The notes beneath the pieces were generated by a model. The model saw only the letters and a list, made by a program, of their open reading frames with translations. It ran no database searches and was not told the DNA's origin. The position numbers and the translations under genes are program-made. From positions 744,001 through 808,000 of the forward strand of contig JAPWJY010000008.1 of NCBI GenBank assembly GCA_028283765.1: a stretch of 64,000 nt of DNA, in the 5' to 3' direction. Positions 1-9,411 of the stretch are shown here, piece by piece. Origin of the DNA: Parvibaculaceae bacterium. Lineage in GTDB: Bacteria; Pseudomonadota; Alphaproteobacteria; Parvibaculales; Parvibaculaceae. Numbering within the stretch: position 1 is the stretch's first letter; each line of letters opens with the position of its first letter.

Positions 1-1265
1 TGCTCCCAGACCCAGCGGCGCGAGGCCATGTCGGGCAGTGCCAGCATTTTGGTCAGCGTCTCGCCCAGATCGTTGGGCGCGTCCACCGCGTCGGCCGGGA
101 GATCGTCGCCGGTGGACCATTGCGTCCAGGGGCGGTCATATTCGGGAGCCTGATCGCCCAGTTCCTTGATCGGCAGGTCGGCCTTGATCTCGCCCTTGTG
201 GAGAACACGGAAGCGCAGATCGTCCGTGGTTTGGCCGATGACGGCGAAATCGAGCCCCCATTTGCGGAAAATGGCCTCGGCCTCGGCTTCCTTTTCGGGA
301 TGCAACACCATGAGCATCCGCTCCTGGCTTTCCGACAGCATCATCTCATAGGCGGTCATGCCGTCTTCGCGGCAGGGCACCTTGTCGAGGTCGAGTTCGA
401 CGCCGAGATCGCCCTTGGCCCCCATTTCGACGGCAGAGCAGGTCAGGCCCGCCGCCCCCATGTCCTGAATGGCGACGACCGCGCCGGACGCCATCAGCTC
501 AAGGCAGGCTTCGAGCAGCAGCTTTTCAGCGAAAGGATCGCCGATCTGTACGGTCGGGCGTTTTTCCTCCGCGTCCTCGCCGAATTCGGCCGAGGCCATG
601 GTCGCGCCATGGATGCCGTCGCGGCCGGTCTTGGAGCCGAGATAGACGATGGGGAGCCCGACGCCCCTGGCCTCGGAAAGGAAAATGCCGTCGGCATCGG
701 CCAGTCCCGCCGCAAAGGCGTTCACAAGGCAGTTGCCATTGTAGCTCGGGTCGAAATTGACCTCGCCGCCCACGGTCGGCACGCCGAAGCTGTTGCCATA
801 GCCGCCGACGCCGCCGACCACGCCCGAGACGATATGCCGGGTCAGGGGATGGTCCGGCGCGCCGAAGCGCAGCGCGTTGAGCGCGGCGACCGGGCGCGCG
901 CCCATGGTGAAGACATCTCGCAGAATGCCGCCCACGCCCGTCGCCGCGCCCTGATAGGGCGAGATGTAGGAGGGGTGGTTGTGGCTTTCCATCTTGAAGA
1001 CGATGACCTGGCCGTCATTGATGTCGACCACGCCGGCGTTCTCGCCCGGACCGACAACGACGCGCGGGCCGGTCGTCGGCAGGGTGCGCAGCCATTTCTT
1101 GGAGGATTTGTAGGAGCAATGCTCGTTCCACATGGCCGAGAAGATGCCAAGCTCGGTCAGGCTCGGCTCACGGCCGATCAGATCGAGGATGCGCTGATAT
1201 TCGTCGGGCTTGAGCCCGTGTTCGGCAACCAGCGCCGGGGTGATCGCAAGATTTGAAGTGCTCAC
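1..1265 (-). CDS. purL: Phosphoribosylformylglycinamidine synthase subunit PurL, partial (N-terminal 421 residues)
   Basis: PurL is the synthetase subunit of FGAM synthase in de novo purine synthesis: with PurQ-supplied ammonia and ATP it converts FGAR to FGAM in the cytoplasm. Reading the minus strand gives typical PurL sequence: an N-terminal stretch with NEHCSYKSS, then KMESHNHPS followed by a Gly-rich ATP-binding segment, and [10 protein letters not shown] further on. A full-length protein is about 735 residues, so about 57 percent is present; the C-terminus lies beyond base 1. The start is a GTG at 1265-1263 that overlaps the purQ stop (GTGA), indicating translational coupling. The long open frames on the opposite strand are shadows. 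Confidence 0.95.
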   Translation of the reverse strand, partial: MSTSNLAITPALVAEHGLKPDEYQRILDLIGREPSLTELGIFSAMWNEHCSYKSSKKWLRTLPTTGPRVVVGPGENAGVVDINDGQVIVFKMESHNHPSYISPYQGAATGVGGILRDVFTMGARPVAALNALRFGAPDHPLTRHIVSGVVGGVGGYGNSFGVPTVGGEVNFDPSYNGNCLVNAFAAGLADADGIFLSEARGVGLPIVYLGSKTGRDGIHGATMASAEFGEDAEEKRPTVQIGDPFAEKLLLEACLELMASGAVVAIQDMGAAGLTCSAVEMGAKGDLGVELDLDKVPCREDGMTAYEMMLSESQERMLMVLHPEKEAEAEAIFRKWGLDFAVIGQTTDDLRFRVLHKGEIKADLPIKELGDQAPEYDRPWTQWSTGDDLPADAVDAPNDLGETLTKMLALPDMASRRWVWE

Positions 1266-1930
1266 GCAACCGCCTCCAGCACGCTTTCAAAGAGGCCCCG
1301 TCCGGCGGTGCCGCCGTTCAGGGGTTCGATCATGTTTTCAGGATGAGGCATCAGCCCCATGACATTGCCCTTGGCGTTGAGGATGCCCGCAATGTCGTTC
1401 ACCGAGCCGTTGGGATTGGTGCCGTTGGCATAGCGCAGGCTCACCCGGCCTTCGCCCTCAAGGCGCTTCACCGTCTCGGCGTCGGCGAAATAATTGCCGT
1501 CGCCGTGGGCGACCGGGCAGGGCCATATCTGGCCTTTGGCATATTTCTTCGTGAAATCGCTGTCGGCGTTGGCGACCTCCAGATCCACATTCCTGCAGAC
1601 GAACCGCAGATGGGCGTTGCGCATCAGCACGCCGGGCAGAAGCCCGCTTTCGCACAATATCTGGAAGCCGTTGCAGACGCCCAGCACCCGCACGCCGTCA
1701 GCGGCTTTCTTCGCAACGGCGGCCATGATGTTGGCGCGGGCCGCAATGGCGCCGGTGCGCAGATAGTCGCCATAGGAAAAGCCGCCGGGAAGGACGACCA
1801 GGTCGACATCGGGCAGTTCATGTTCGGTGTGCCAGACGGCCACGGGCTTCACGCCGGTGATGGTTTCCAGCGCATACAGCATGTCGCGTTCGCGGTTGGA
1901 GCCGGGAAAGACGATGACGGCGGACTTCAT
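1262..1930 (-). CDS. purQ: Phosphoribosylformylglycinamidine synthase glutaminase subunit PurQ
   Basis: PurQ (222 aa) is the class I glutamine amidotransferase that hydrolyses glutamine and channels ammonia to PurL. The sequence starts [16 protein letters not shown], a family hallmark, and carries the nucleophile elbow GVCNGFQ near residue 85-92, where Cys is the nucleophile, plus a C-terminal MPHPE with the His and Glu of the triad. The ATG at 1930 is preferred over an in-frame upstream start because it matches the family N-terminus and has GGAAG just upstream. It lies two bases after the purS stop and overlaps the purL start by four bases, so purS-purQ-purL form a tightly coupled operon. 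Confidence 0.97.
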   Translation of the reverse strand: MKSAVIVFPGSNRERDMLYALETITGVKPVAVWHTEHELPDVDLVVLPGGFSYGDYLRTGAIAARANIMAAVAKKAADGVRVLGVCNGFQILCESGLLPGVLMRNAHLRFVCRNVDLEVANADSDFTKKYAKGQIWPCPVAHGDGNYFADAETVKRLEGEGRVSLRYANGTNPNGSVNDIAGILNAKGNVMGLMPHPENMIEPLNGGTAGRGLFESVLEAVA

Positions 1931-1932
1931 GC

Positions 1933-2190
1933 TCACTTCCCGCTTTTGGCGTCGGCCAGTTCGATCGCGTAATTCTCGATCACCGTGTTGGCCAGCAGTT
2001 TCGCGCAAATCTCGTCAAGGGCCGCACGGGCCTTGGCTGCGTCGGTTTCGGCCAGATCCACCTCGAAATATTTGCCCTGGCGGACGCCTTCAACGCCCTC
2101 GAAGCCGAGGGAGCCGAGCGCGCCCTCGATCGCCTTGCCCTGGGGGTCCAGAACGCCGTTTTTCAGGGTGACTGTGATACGGGCTTTCAT
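1933..2190 (-). CDS. purS: Phosphoribosylformylglycinamidine synthase subunit PurS
   Basis: PurS (85 aa) is the small structural subunit that bridges PurL and PurQ in the three-part FGAM synthase found in alphaproteobacteria and Gram-positives. The sequence [20 protein letters not shown] and the later [12 protein letters not shown] segment are typical of the family, and length matches. The ATG at 2190 is chosen over an upstream in-frame ATG because it fits the family start. It lies between purC and purQ with short spacing, consistent with one purC-purS-purQ-purL transcript. Confidence 0.96.
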   Translation of the reverse strand: MKARITVTLKNGVLDPQGKAIEGALGSLGFEGVEGVRQGKYFEVDLAETDAAKARAALDEICAKLLANTVIENYAIELADAKSGK

Positions 2191-2219
2191 ACTTTCAGCT
2201 CTCTCGTGCAAAGAGTTTA

Positions 2220-2984
2220 TCACTTGACCAGCGTAGGGCCGGTCCGGCCCTTGGTGTCGTTCTCGAACAGGATTCCCAGCCGGCGGGCAACTTCCTGATA
2301 GGCCTCGATCAGCCCGCCCATATCGCGGCGGAAGCGGTCCTTGTCCAGCTTTTCGCTGGTGCGGATGTCCCAGAGGCGGCAGGAGTCCGGGCTGATCTCG
2401 TCGGCCAGCACCACACGGACCATCTCGCCTTCATATAGGCGGCCGAACTCGACCTTGAAGTCGACGAGGCGGATGCCGACGCCGATGAAGAGGCCGGTCA
2501 GGAAATCATTGATCCTGAGGCCCAGCGCCATCATGTCGTCGATTTCCTGCGGGGTCGCCCAGCCGAACGCGGTGATGTGCTCCTCGGACACCATCGGGTC
2601 GTGAAGGGCGTCGTTCTTGTAGTAGAATTCAATGATCGAGCGCGGCAGCAGGGTGCCTTCCTCGATGCCGAGCCGGGTTGCAAGTGAACCGGCCGCCACA
2701 TTGCGCACCACCACCTCGACCGGGATGATCTCGACCTCGCGGATGAGCTGTTCGCGCATGTTGAGCGAGCGGATGAAATGGGTCGGCACGCCGATGTCAC
2801 CCAGCCGGGTGAAGACATATTCCGAGATCCGGTTGTTCAGCACGCCCTTGCCTTCGACCACGGCCCGTTTCTGGGCGTCGAAGGCGGTCATGTCGTCCTT
2901 GAAATGCTGAATCAGCGTTCCGGGTTCCGGGCCTTCGTAAAGGACTTTGGCTTTGCCTTCGTAAACGCGTCTGCGCCGGCTCAT
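2220..2984 (-). CDS. purC: Phosphoribosylaminoimidazole-succinocarboxamide synthase (SAICAR synthetase)
   Basis: PurC (254 aa) joins aspartate to CAIR using ATP, making SAICAR in purine synthesis. The N-terminal [11 protein letters not shown] motif, the [13 protein letters not shown] substrate loop, and DFKVEFGR and [12 protein letters not shown] near residues 175-215 are diagnostic. Length is normal. It is the first gene of the minus-strand purCSQL operon and is divergent from the DUF1476 gene across a 331-base intergenic region, the common alphaproteobacterial arrangement. The start codon ATG at 2984 fits the family. Confidence 0.97.
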   Translation of the reverse strand: MSRRRRVYEGKAKVLYEGPEPGTLIQHFKDDMTAFDAQKRAVVEGKGVLNNRISEYVFTRLGDIGVPTHFIRSLNMREQLIREVEIIPVEVVVRNVAAGSLATRLGIEEGTLLPRSIIEFYYKNDALHDPMVSEEHITAFGWATPQEIDDMMALGLRINDFLTGLFIGVGIRLVDFKVEFGRLYEGEMVRVVLADEISPDSCRLWDIRTSEKLDKDRFRRDMGGLIEAYQEVARRLGILFENDTKGRTGPTLVK

Positions 2985-3315
2985 GATCGTGTTTCCAGTG
3001 AGTTAGGCCTTGGTTCCGTCTGGCGGTGGTGGCTCGCCAACGACGGCGGGGGAGATGGGAGACCCGTCAAATGGGCCACCCTTCCGGCAGGGCGCACGTT
3101 ACTCCAAGGGGGAGTGCGATACAATCGACCATAAGGAAGCCGGAAATATCCAGCGGTATAAATAATTTCTTTATATAACAATGAATTATGGCGGTTTCTG
3201 GGGCTTTTCAAAAATATTATGGCTCAGTTGATTTGCCGTGCGCCGGGCGCTATCTAAGGCGGAGCGCGCGGGATCGAAGGGTCGGCCCGTATAACCACAC
3301 GGAGAATAAGGGTAT
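2985..3315. other. Divergent intergenic region purC / DUF1476 with structured GC-rich half and AT-rich half
   Basis: No convincing gene lies here. The purC-proximal half is GC-rich and can fold: CCTTGG at 3008-3013 can pair with CCAAGG at 3104-3109, and inside it GGTGG at 3025-3029 can pair with CCACC at 3076-3080. This would sit in the purC 5' leader, or belong to a small RNA of about 100 nt on either strand. The rest (about 3125-3235) is AT-rich and presumably holds promoters for both directions. I do not recognise a known riboswitch family in it. Short open frames crossing this region look random. Confidence 0.4.
3228..3256 (+). promoter_or_regulatory. Sigma70-type promoter for the DUF1476 gene
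   Basis: TTGATT at 3228-3233 and TATCTA at 3251-3256 are separated by exactly 17 bases and both are close to the housekeeping consensus. The predicted transcription start near 3263 would give a leader of about 53 nt before the ATG at 3316. Confidence 0.55.
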
Positions 3316-3639
3316 ATGTCCAGTTTCAACGAGCGCGAACAGAGCATCGAAGCGAAGTTTGCCCACGATGAGAATCTCCGTTTCAAGGCGACGGCGCGCC
3401 GGAACAAGCTTCTGGGCCAGTGGGCGGCGGGCCTGCTGGGGCTGGACGCGACCGCTGCGGGGGATCTCGTGACCCGGATCATCCGCGCCGATTTCGAGGA
3501 GCAGGGGGACGAGGACGTGTTCCGCTTCCTGCGCGCCGAATTCGACAAGCACCAGATCGAACAGTCGGACCACCAGATCCGCCGCACCATGGACGAATTG
3601 CTCGTCGAGGCCGTCGATCAGGTTCAGGCCGGCATCTGA
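3316..3639 (+). CDS. DUF1476 protein, zeta-type inhibitor of F1-ATPase
   Basis: This 107-residue protein (MSSFNEREQSIEAKFAHDEN...) belongs to the DUF1476 family, whose Paracoccus member is the zeta subunit that inhibits ATP hydrolysis by the F1F0-ATP synthase. The N-terminal part with FNEREQ and AKFAHDEN is the conserved inhibitory region; the rest is predicted alpha-helical (for example ADFEEQGDEDVFRFLRAEFD). Length is normal for the family. It is divergent from purC, a conserved alphaproteobacterial neighbourhood, and has its own promoter at 3228-3256. Identification of the family is firm; inhibitor function is inferred from the characterised relative. Confidence 0.9.
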   Translation: MSSFNEREQSIEAKFAHDENLRFKATARRNKLLGQWAAGLLGLDATAAGDLVTRIIRADFEEQGDEDVFRFLRAEFDKHQIEQSDHQIRRTMDELLVEAVDQVQAGI

Positions 3640-3699
3640 CTGGACCCGGTTCCCGTTATCTGACTGAATGCCTCTGCAATCCTGAAGGCGGGGGCGTTC

Positions 3700-5631
3700 A
3701 TGGGGTGGAAAAGTGGAATCGCGCGGACGTTTCTTGTCGCTGCCTGGCTGATCATACAGGGCAGGGCGGTGTCCGCCTCGGGCTGGGAGAGTTATGGCGG
3801 TGATCCCGGTGGCCAGCGCTATGTGGCGGCAGCGCAGATTACCCCTGAAAATGTGAGCAGGCTGAAGGCGGCGTGGCGCTTTTCCACTGGCGACATGACG
3901 TCGAAGCCCGCAGCCCTGCTCAAGCGCAGTTATGCGTTCGAGACCACGCCGATCCTTGTCTCGGGATCGCTCGTCTTCTGCACCCCTTTCAATGAAATCA
4001 TCGCCCTTGATCCGGCAAGCGGTGCACTGCGCTGGCGCTTTGATCCGCATATCGCGCTGGACAGCAAACCTGCGAACCAGTTCGTCTGCCGGGGCGTATC
4101 CTACTGGCGCGACGGCTCCGCGCCGGAAAGCGCATTGTGCAGCGCCCGCGTTTTCATGGGAACGAACGACGCCCGCCTGATTGCGGTGGATGCAAGGACA
4201 GGGCATCCGTGTCCGGGTTTTGGCACCGACCCGGCGCATCCCGGCGAAGTGGCGGCGGGACCGGACAGGGCATTGCTCTGGCCGGGGGAGTTCCAGATCA
4301 CTTCGGCTCCTCTTGTCGCCGGAGACCTGATCGTCACAGGATCGTCGATTGGCGACAATGCCCGGGTGGATGCGCCTGCCGGCAGCGTCCGGGCCTATGA
4401 CGCGCGTACGGGCAAGCTGGTCTGGAGCTTCGATCCGCTGACGCCTGACAAGGACAGCAAGCCGGTGCATGCCGGGGCTGCCAACGCCTGGGCCCCGCTT
4501 TCGTATGATGTGAAGCGGGATCTCATCTTCATCCCGACCAGCAGCCCGAGTCCGGATTTTTTCGGCGGCCTGCGGGCGGGCAATGACAGTTATGCTGATT
4601 CCGTGGTGGCTCTGGAGGCGAAAACCGGGCATGTGCGCTGGTCGTTCCAGACGGTCCATCATGATGTCTGGGATTATGATCTGCCGGCCCAGCCGACCCT
4701 GCTGACCCTGACCCATGAGGGCAGGGAGGTCGATGCCGTTGCGCAGGTGACCAAGACCGGCTTCATGTTTGTGCTCGACCGGGACACCGGCAAGCCGGTC
4801 TTCGGCGTTGAGGAAAGGCCCGTGCCCCAGGGAGGGGCGCTTGGCGAGGCGCTGTCGCCGACCCAGCCTTTCCCGCTGAAACCCCCGGCGCTGGTGCCGC
4901 AGAAGCTTGAAAAGGGCGATAGTTTCGGGGTGGGCTGGTTCGACAGGCGGGCTTGCAATGCGCGTCTGGACGGTTTGCGCTCGGAAGGGCTGTTCACGCC
5001 GCCGAGCGAGCAGGGCACGATCCTTTATCCCTTCACCGGGGGCGGGGCCAACTGGGGTGGCATGGCCTATGACCCGGTGCGCCAGATCGCCATCGTCAAT
5101 GTCAGCCGTCTCGCCCACGTCATCACGCTGTTTCCGGCGGCGGAATACAAGGGGCGCAAGGAGGTGGATGAGACGTCGGAAATCTCGCCGCAGCGCGGTG
5201 CGCGTTTCGGGATGCGCCGCGATCTGTTCACGTCTCCGCTCGGCCTGCCCTGTTCGCCGCCGCCCTGGGGAGCGCTGGTTGCTGTCGATCTGAAAAGCGG
5301 GGAGATCAAATGGAATGAAACGCTGGGCAGCCTGCCTGTGGCTCTCCCCGTTGAACTGCCATTCGGCTGGGGCTCACCCAGTTTCGGCGGACCGCTTGTG
5401 ACGCAGACCGGGCTTGTCTTTCTGGCCGCGACCATGGATAGCCGGTTTCGCGCCTTCGACATCGAAACCGGCAAGGTTTTATGGACTGCTGTCCTGCCCG
5501 CGGGCGGGCAGGCCACGCCTATGTCCTATGAATGGAAGGGACGGCAATATGTGCTGATCGCCGCGGGTGGCCACGCCCGCTCCGGCACGGCGCTGGGCGA
5601 TGAGATCGTCGCCTATGCTCTGCCGGAGTGA
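3700..5631 (+). CDS. PQQ-dependent dehydrogenase, glucose dehydrogenase-like, periplasmic
   Basis: A 643-residue quinoprotein. Residues 1-27 form a signal peptide ending near AVSASG. The mature protein starts with WESYGGDPGGQRY and continues as repeated beta-propeller blades, including ALDPASGALRWRFD, AYDARTGKLVWSFD, LEAKTGHVRWSFQ and DIETGKVLWTAVLPAGGQATP; HHDVWDYDLPAQP is the conserved active-site region of this group. It lacks the five N-terminal membrane helices of membrane glucose dehydrogenase Gcd, so it should be soluble or peripherally bound in the periplasm. PQQ synthesis genes are not in this window. Substrate (sugar or alcohol) cannot be decided from sequence. It stands alone, convergent with the next gene. 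Confidence 0.85.
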   Translation: MGWKSGIARTFLVAAWLIIQGRAVSASGWESYGGDPGGQRYVAAAQITPENVSRLKAAWRFSTGDMTSKPAALLKRSYAFETTPILVSGSLVFCTPFNEIIALDPASGALRWRFDPHIALDSKPANQFVCRGVSYWRDGSAPESALCSARVFMGTNDARLIAVDARTGHPCPGFGTDPAHPGEVAAGPDRALLWPGEFQITSAPLVAGDLIVTGSSIGDNARVDAPAGSVRAYDARTGKLVWSFDPLTPDKDSKPVHAGAANAWAPLSYDVKRDLIFIPTSSPSPDFFGGLRAGNDSYADSVVALEAKTGHVRWSFQTVHHDVWDYDLPAQPTLLTLTHEGREVDAVAQVTKTGFMFVLDRDTGKPVFGVEERPVPQGGALGEALSPTQPFPLKPPALVPQKLEKGDSFGVGWFDRRACNARLDGLRSEGLFTPPSEQGTILYPFTGGGANWGGMAYDPVRQIAIVNVSRLAHVITLFPAAEYKGRKEVDETSEISPQRGARFGMRRDLFTSPLGLPCSPPPWGALVAVDLKSGEIKWNETLGSLPVALPVELPFGWGSPSFGGPLVTQTGLVFLAATMDSRFRAFDIETGKVLWTAVLPAGGQATPMSYEWKGRQYVLIAAGGHARSGTALGDEIVAYALPE

Positions 5632-5640
5632 GGCACGTGA

Positions 5641-6363
5641 TCACGCCGCTGTTTTCCGCGACAGCCGCAGGGCGACCTGTTCCAGCGACATCAGATGGTC
5701 GCCGCCCTTGATCACGTCATAGACCGTGACGTTCATCGCCCGCACGCTCTTGCGCACGATTGCGTTTGTTTCCGTGTCCACATCGAAATCGATGATATTG
5801 AAGCAGCAGGTGTTCTGGTCGATTGCCGGGAAGGTCGAAAGCCCGGTGCCGAGCGCCCAGCCGAGTACGAGCCGGTTGATGCCGCCATGGGCGACCAGCG
5901 CCAGCGTGTCCCATTCAGGGTCTGCGACCAGCTTTTCCAGCGCCGCGACGACACGGGCATTCACCTCTTCGAAGCTGTCGCCGCCGAGATAGCGCCCGCC
6001 CGGCTTGTCCGCCTCGCGGAAGGCATAGGCGATCTGGTTGAGATCGGTGATATGGGCCCGGGCCGCATTGTCGGCATGGAACTCGACGAAGGCCTCGATC
6101 GGTTCAACCTCCATGCCCCGGCCTTCAAGGATGAGGGCGGCGGTTTCCGCGGTGCGGGGCAGCGTGGAGCAGACCGCCCGGTCGAACCCGACGCCCGCCA
6201 GCGCCTTGCCGGTCATGGTGGCCTGTTCGCGGCCCCATTCGGTCAGCGGCACCACCCGGTTGTCGGCGACGCGGTTTCCCTGGTCGTCCACATAGGAAAC
6301 ATCGCCATGGCGAAACAGATAGATGCGGCGGCGGCGCGCGCCGTCGAAAGCCGTGCGGAGCAT
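5641..6363 (-). CDS. Histidine phosphatase family protein (phosphoglycerate mutase-like)
   Basis: A 240-residue member of the histidine phosphatase superfamily. The catalytic RHG is in LFRHGDVSY near residue 15, followed by LTEWGREQA, the conserved STLPRTAETA arginine site, FVEFHAD with the acid residue, and the second histidine in LVAHGGINR. These are all the catalytic elements, so it should be active as a phosphatase or mutase; the substrate is unknown. The ATG at 6363 is chosen because the catalytic block follows closely and GAGG lies seven bases upstream; the longer open frame upstream has no family similarity. Confidence 0.85.
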   Translation of the reverse strand: MLRTAFDGARRRRIYLFRHGDVSYVDDQGNRVADNRVVPLTEWGREQATMTGKALAGVGFDRAVCSTLPRTAETAALILEGRGMEVEPIEAFVEFHADNAARAHITDLNQIAYAFREADKPGGRYLGGDSFEEVNARVVAALEKLVADPEWDTLALVAHGGINRLVLGWALGTGLSTFPAIDQNTCCFNIIDFDVDTETNAIVRKSVRAMNVTVYDVIKGGDHLMSLEQVALRLSRKTAA

Positions 6364-6578
6364 GGATTGCCTCTTTTTTGGGGGGCCGTCAGGCCAGCGT
6401 CCGAAGATTGATGCCCGGATTATAGACGTATTTGTGACGTGCCAGTGAAGGCCGTTTTCAAGGGGGCAATCCCTCCGGAATGTAGATGGGGCGCAGAACA
6501 TTCAAGTTCCGCGCCCCGCTCGCTGGCCTTTCCCTCAAGGTAAAGCCAGCTCCCCTCCCCCGAGGTAACCGGAAATAT

Positions 6579-7703
6579 CTACGCCTGTTTGCGCAGGATC
6601 ACATTGCCTGCGGAATAGCCGGCCCCGAAGCTGCATATCAGCCCCAGATCGCCTTCCGACAGATCTTCGCTGAATTTGCTGAAGGCGATAATGGAGCCTG
6701 CCGAACTGGTGTTGGCATATTCCTGGAGGATATTGGGCTGCTCCATCGGGGCGGGCTCGCGGCCCAGCACCTTGCGGCCGATGAAATCATTCATGCCCTT
6801 GTTGGCCTGATGCAGCCACATGCGCTTGAGCGATGCGGGCTCCAGCCCTTCAGCCGACAGATGATCAAGGATGAGCTGGGCCACCATGGGCACCACTTCC
6901 CTGAAAACCTTGCGGCCCTCCTGCACGAACAGCTTGTCCTTTGCGCCGATGCCTTCCGGGGCGGCGCGATTGAGGAAGCCGAAATTGTTACGGATATTAT
7001 TGGAGAATTTCGTGCTGAGCCGGGTGGAGATGATTTCCCATGCGCCTTTGGCGGTGCAGGTCTCCGCGCGCTCCACGATGATTGCGGTCGCGACGTCGCC
7101 GAAAATGAAATGGCTGTCGCGGTCGCGGAAATTGAGGTGGCCGGTGCAGATCTCGGGATCGACCACGAGGATCGCCCGGGCGTGTCCGGCCCGCACCATG
7201 TCGGCGGCGGCCTGAATCCCGAAGGTGGCGGAGGAACAGGCCACGTTCATGTCGAAGCCGAACCCCTCGATGCCGAGCAGTTCCTGCACCTCGACGGCGA
7301 TGGCGGGATAGGGGCGCTCAAGATTGGAGCAGGCGACGATCACGGCATCGATGTCGGCGGGCGTCTTGTTGGCCCGGGCCAGAGCCTTGTGCGCGGCCGC
7401 CACGGCCATTTCAGCGAGATAGGAGGGCTCGTCGTTCGCGCGCTGGGGCAGACGCGGCGCCATGATCTCCGGGTCCAGAATGCCCGACTTGTTCATGACA
7501 TAGCGCGCTTCGATGCCCGAGGCCTTGCAGATGAATTCAGCGCTCGATTCCTGAAGAGCCTCGACCTCGCCAGCGGCAATGGCTTCCGCATGGGCCTCAT
7601 TATGGCTGCGGACGTAGCTGTTGAAGGAATCAACCAGTTCAGCATTGGAGATTGCATGGGGAGGTGTGAAAACACCCGTGCCACTGATAACAATTTTAGT
7701 CAA
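6579..7703 (-). CDS. Beta-ketoacyl-ACP synthase III-like condensing enzyme
   Basis: This 374-residue thiolase-fold protein carries the complete FabH triad: Cys156 in NVACSSATFG, His298 in WLHQANKGMN and Asn331 in EYANTSSAGS, with GFGAGYS-type C-terminal loop (CSFGAGYSAG). It is longer than ordinary FabH (about 320 aa) and has an N-terminal insertion rich in Glu and Ala. From memory it strongly resembles the Pseudomonas PA3286-type synthase, which condenses medium-chain acyl-CoA from beta-oxidation with malonyl-ACP, so a beta-oxidation to fatty-acid shunt is the likely role. Translation appears to begin at TTG (7703), preceded by AAGGGTC; no ATG fits the conserved N-terminus. Confidence 0.85.
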   Translation of the reverse strand: MTKIVISGTGVFTPPHAISNAELVDSFNSYVRSHNEAHAEAIAAGEVEALQESSAEFICKASGIEARYVMNKSGILDPEIMAPRLPQRANDEPSYLAEMAVAAAHKALARANKTPADIDAVIVACSNLERPYPAIAVEVQELLGIEGFGFDMNVACSSATFGIQAAADMVRAGHARAILVVDPEICTGHLNFRDRDSHFIFGDVATAIIVERAETCTAKGAWEIISTRLSTKFSNNIRNNFGFLNRAAPEGIGAKDKLFVQEGRKVFREVVPMVAQLILDHLSAEGLEPASLKRMWLHQANKGMNDFIGRKVLGREPAPMEQPNILQEYANTSSAGSIIAFSKFSEDLSEGDLGLICSFGAGYSAGNVILRKQA

Positions 7704-7825
7704 TTACAGACCCTTGTTTTTCTTCATCCGGCCGATCCTCCCGAACCGTGGTCCGGGACTATGGCAGCGAAGGGCTGCTTTCGACAAGCCCGGAAAAAAT
7801 GTTATGCGCGCCCGGTGAGATCAGG

Positions 7826-8401
7826 TCAGGCCAGCGCCTTGCAGGCTTTATGGCGGGGGCAGGTGACCAGATGATCGTTCACCATGCCGACGGCCTGGGC
7901 GAAGGCGTAGATAATGGTCGGCCCGCAGAATTTGAAGCCGCGCCGTTTCAGCTCCTTCGCCAGAGCCCGGCTCATGTCGGTTTCGGCGGGGATCTGGCTC
8001 ATGCTGCGCCAGCGGTTCTGGACCGGCTTGCCATCGACGAAGTCCCAGATAAAGCCCGAAAATCCCTCGCCTTTTTCCATGATGTCGAGCCATGCCCGGG
8101 CGTTGAGGATGGCGCCCTCGATCTTGCCGCGATGCCGCACGATACCGGCGTCGCCCAGCAGGCGTTCCACGTCGGCTTCGCTCCAGCGGGCGATGCGCTC
8201 GGGCCTGAACCCCTCGAAGGCAGCCCGGAAATTCTCCCGCTTGCGCAGGATGGTGATCCACGAAAGACCGGCCTGAAAGCCGTCGAGCACGAGTTTTTCG
8301 TAAAGAGCCCGGTCGTCGTGCTCCGGCACGCCCCATTCCTCGTCATGATAGGCGCGATAGAACGGGTCTTCGCCCGGCCACGGGCAGGAGGAATCAGCCA
8401 T
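7826..8401 (-). CDS. tag: DNA-3-methyladenine glycosylase I
   Basis: Tag (191 aa) is the base excision repair enzyme that removes 3-methyladenine from alkylated DNA. The N-terminal CPWPGEDPFYRAYHDEEWG, the LVLDGFQAGLSW segment and the C-terminal NDHLVTCPRH are family signatures. The residues of the zinc snap are all visible: Cys6, His19, His177 and Cys181. The start ATG overlaps the stop of the upstream ygfZ-like gene by eight bases, so the two are co-translated; the ketoacyl synthase gene follows after about 120 bases. Confidence 0.95.
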   Translation of the reverse strand: MADSSCPWPGEDPFYRAYHDEEWGVPEHDDRALYEKLVLDGFQAGLSWITILRKRENFRAAFEGFRPERIARWSEADVERLLGDAGIVRHRGKIEGAILNARAWLDIMEKGEGFSGFIWDFVDGKPVQNRWRSMSQIPAETDMSRALAKELKRRGFKFCGPTIIYAFAQAVGMVNDHLVTCPRHKACKALA

Positions 8402-9275
8402 CCGCGTCTTCCTCCTCGGCCATGGAGATATGGAACGTCGCCCAGAGGGGCTTTTCGGGGAAAAGCTCGGCCGTGCCGGCCTCGATGATCGCCCCGTCTA
8501 TCAGGTCGAGGCGGAGCAGCGCGATCAGCCGCTCGCCCGCATTGTCCACCGAATGGACCGTGCCGACCTCGCGCTGGCCCACCTTCACCGGGCTGCCGGG
8601 GGAGGGCATGTCGCCTTCCACGCGGCAGGGCAGCAGGCGCTTGCGCACCACGCCCCGGCGCTTGGTCCGCGACGTGACTTCCTGACCGACAAAGCAGCCC
8701 TTCTGGAAATCGATGCCCTGAAGATCGTCGAGATTGGCCTCCAGCGGGAAACTCCGTTCCGCCTCGATGTCGAAGGGCGCTTCCCCGACGCCGAACGCGA
8801 CGCGGCGGGCATGGTAGTCCGCCGCCGGAACGAGCCTGACGCCCTCCACCGCCGGTTCGCTGCCCGGCAGGATCGCCCGCCAGCCCATGAGCGCCGTCCG
8901 GGGATCGGGATAGGCAAGGCCGGGGAGGGAGGGAGGCTCGCCCTCGCCCCACAGCGCGGCGACCGAATAGTTCGCGCTCTCATTGGCCAGTGTCACCTTG
9001 GCGCGCAACCGGTAGAGGATCAGGCGTTTCAGCAGGTCGGCGGCGCGCGCCCTTTCGCAGTCGAGCAGGTAATCGTCGCCGTCCCTGACGATGAAGAAAT
9101 CGAACAGGAACTTGCCCTGCGGCGTCAGCAGGGCCGAATAGACGGCGTTTTCAGCCGTGGCGTTCTCGATATTATTGGTGATCAGGGCCTGAAGAAAACC
9201 GCTTGCTTCTTCCCCCCCGATGCGCAAGACGCCGCGCCCGGGCAGAAAGGCTGCCGTGTAGCTGCTGATCGACAT
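8394..9275 (-). CDS. ygfZ: YgfZ/GcvT-domain folate-binding protein
   Basis: A 293-residue protein of the YgfZ family, which binds tetrahydrofolate and helps maintain Fe-S enzymes and tRNA modification enzymes such as MiaB. The signature KGCFVGQEVTSRTKRRG (residues near 200) contains the family K-G-C-[FY]-x-G-Q-E motif. The N-terminal GcvT-like part includes FLQALITNNIE and LTPQGKFLFDFF. The ATG at 9275 is preferred to a GTG three codons upstream. It overlaps tag by eight bases and is divergent from the glycosyltransferase gene. Confidence 0.9.
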   Translation of the reverse strand: MSISSYTAAFLPGRGVLRIGGEEASGFLQALITNNIENATAENAVYSALLTPQGKFLFDFFIVRDGDDYLLDCERARAADLLKRLILYRLRAKVTLANESANYSVAALWGEGEPPSLPGLAYPDPRTALMGWRAILPGSEPAVEGVRLVPAADYHARRVAFGVGEAPFDIEAERSFPLEANLDDLQGIDFQKGCFVGQEVTSRTKRRGVVRKRLLPCRVEGDMPSPGSPVKVGQREVGTVHSVDNAGERLIALLRLDLIDGAIIEAGTAELFPEKPLWATFHISMAEEEDADG

Positions 9276-9411
9276 GGTTTCCACCCAAATTCTGAGGATC
9301 TAGATTTAGGCCCGGTCCGCCTGTCCTGCAAGCATACACATTGCCGGATCATGGGATGATGATGGTCGAGGGGCGCTTGGCGGCGGGCGGCAGCGGCCCT
9401 ATAAGGCTCCC

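Noticed and set aside
120-1256. Long plus-strand open frame (378 codons) and similar long frames opposite purL, feruloyl-CoA synthase, thrS and other genes
   Set aside because: They are antisense to well-recognised conserved proteins and arise from the high GC content; their translations are Arg/Ala/Gly-rich and match no family.
3188-3472. Plus-strand 94-codon frame overlapping the DUF1476 start
   Set aside because: It crosses the promoter and reads out of frame through DUF1476; Arg-rich shadow translation.
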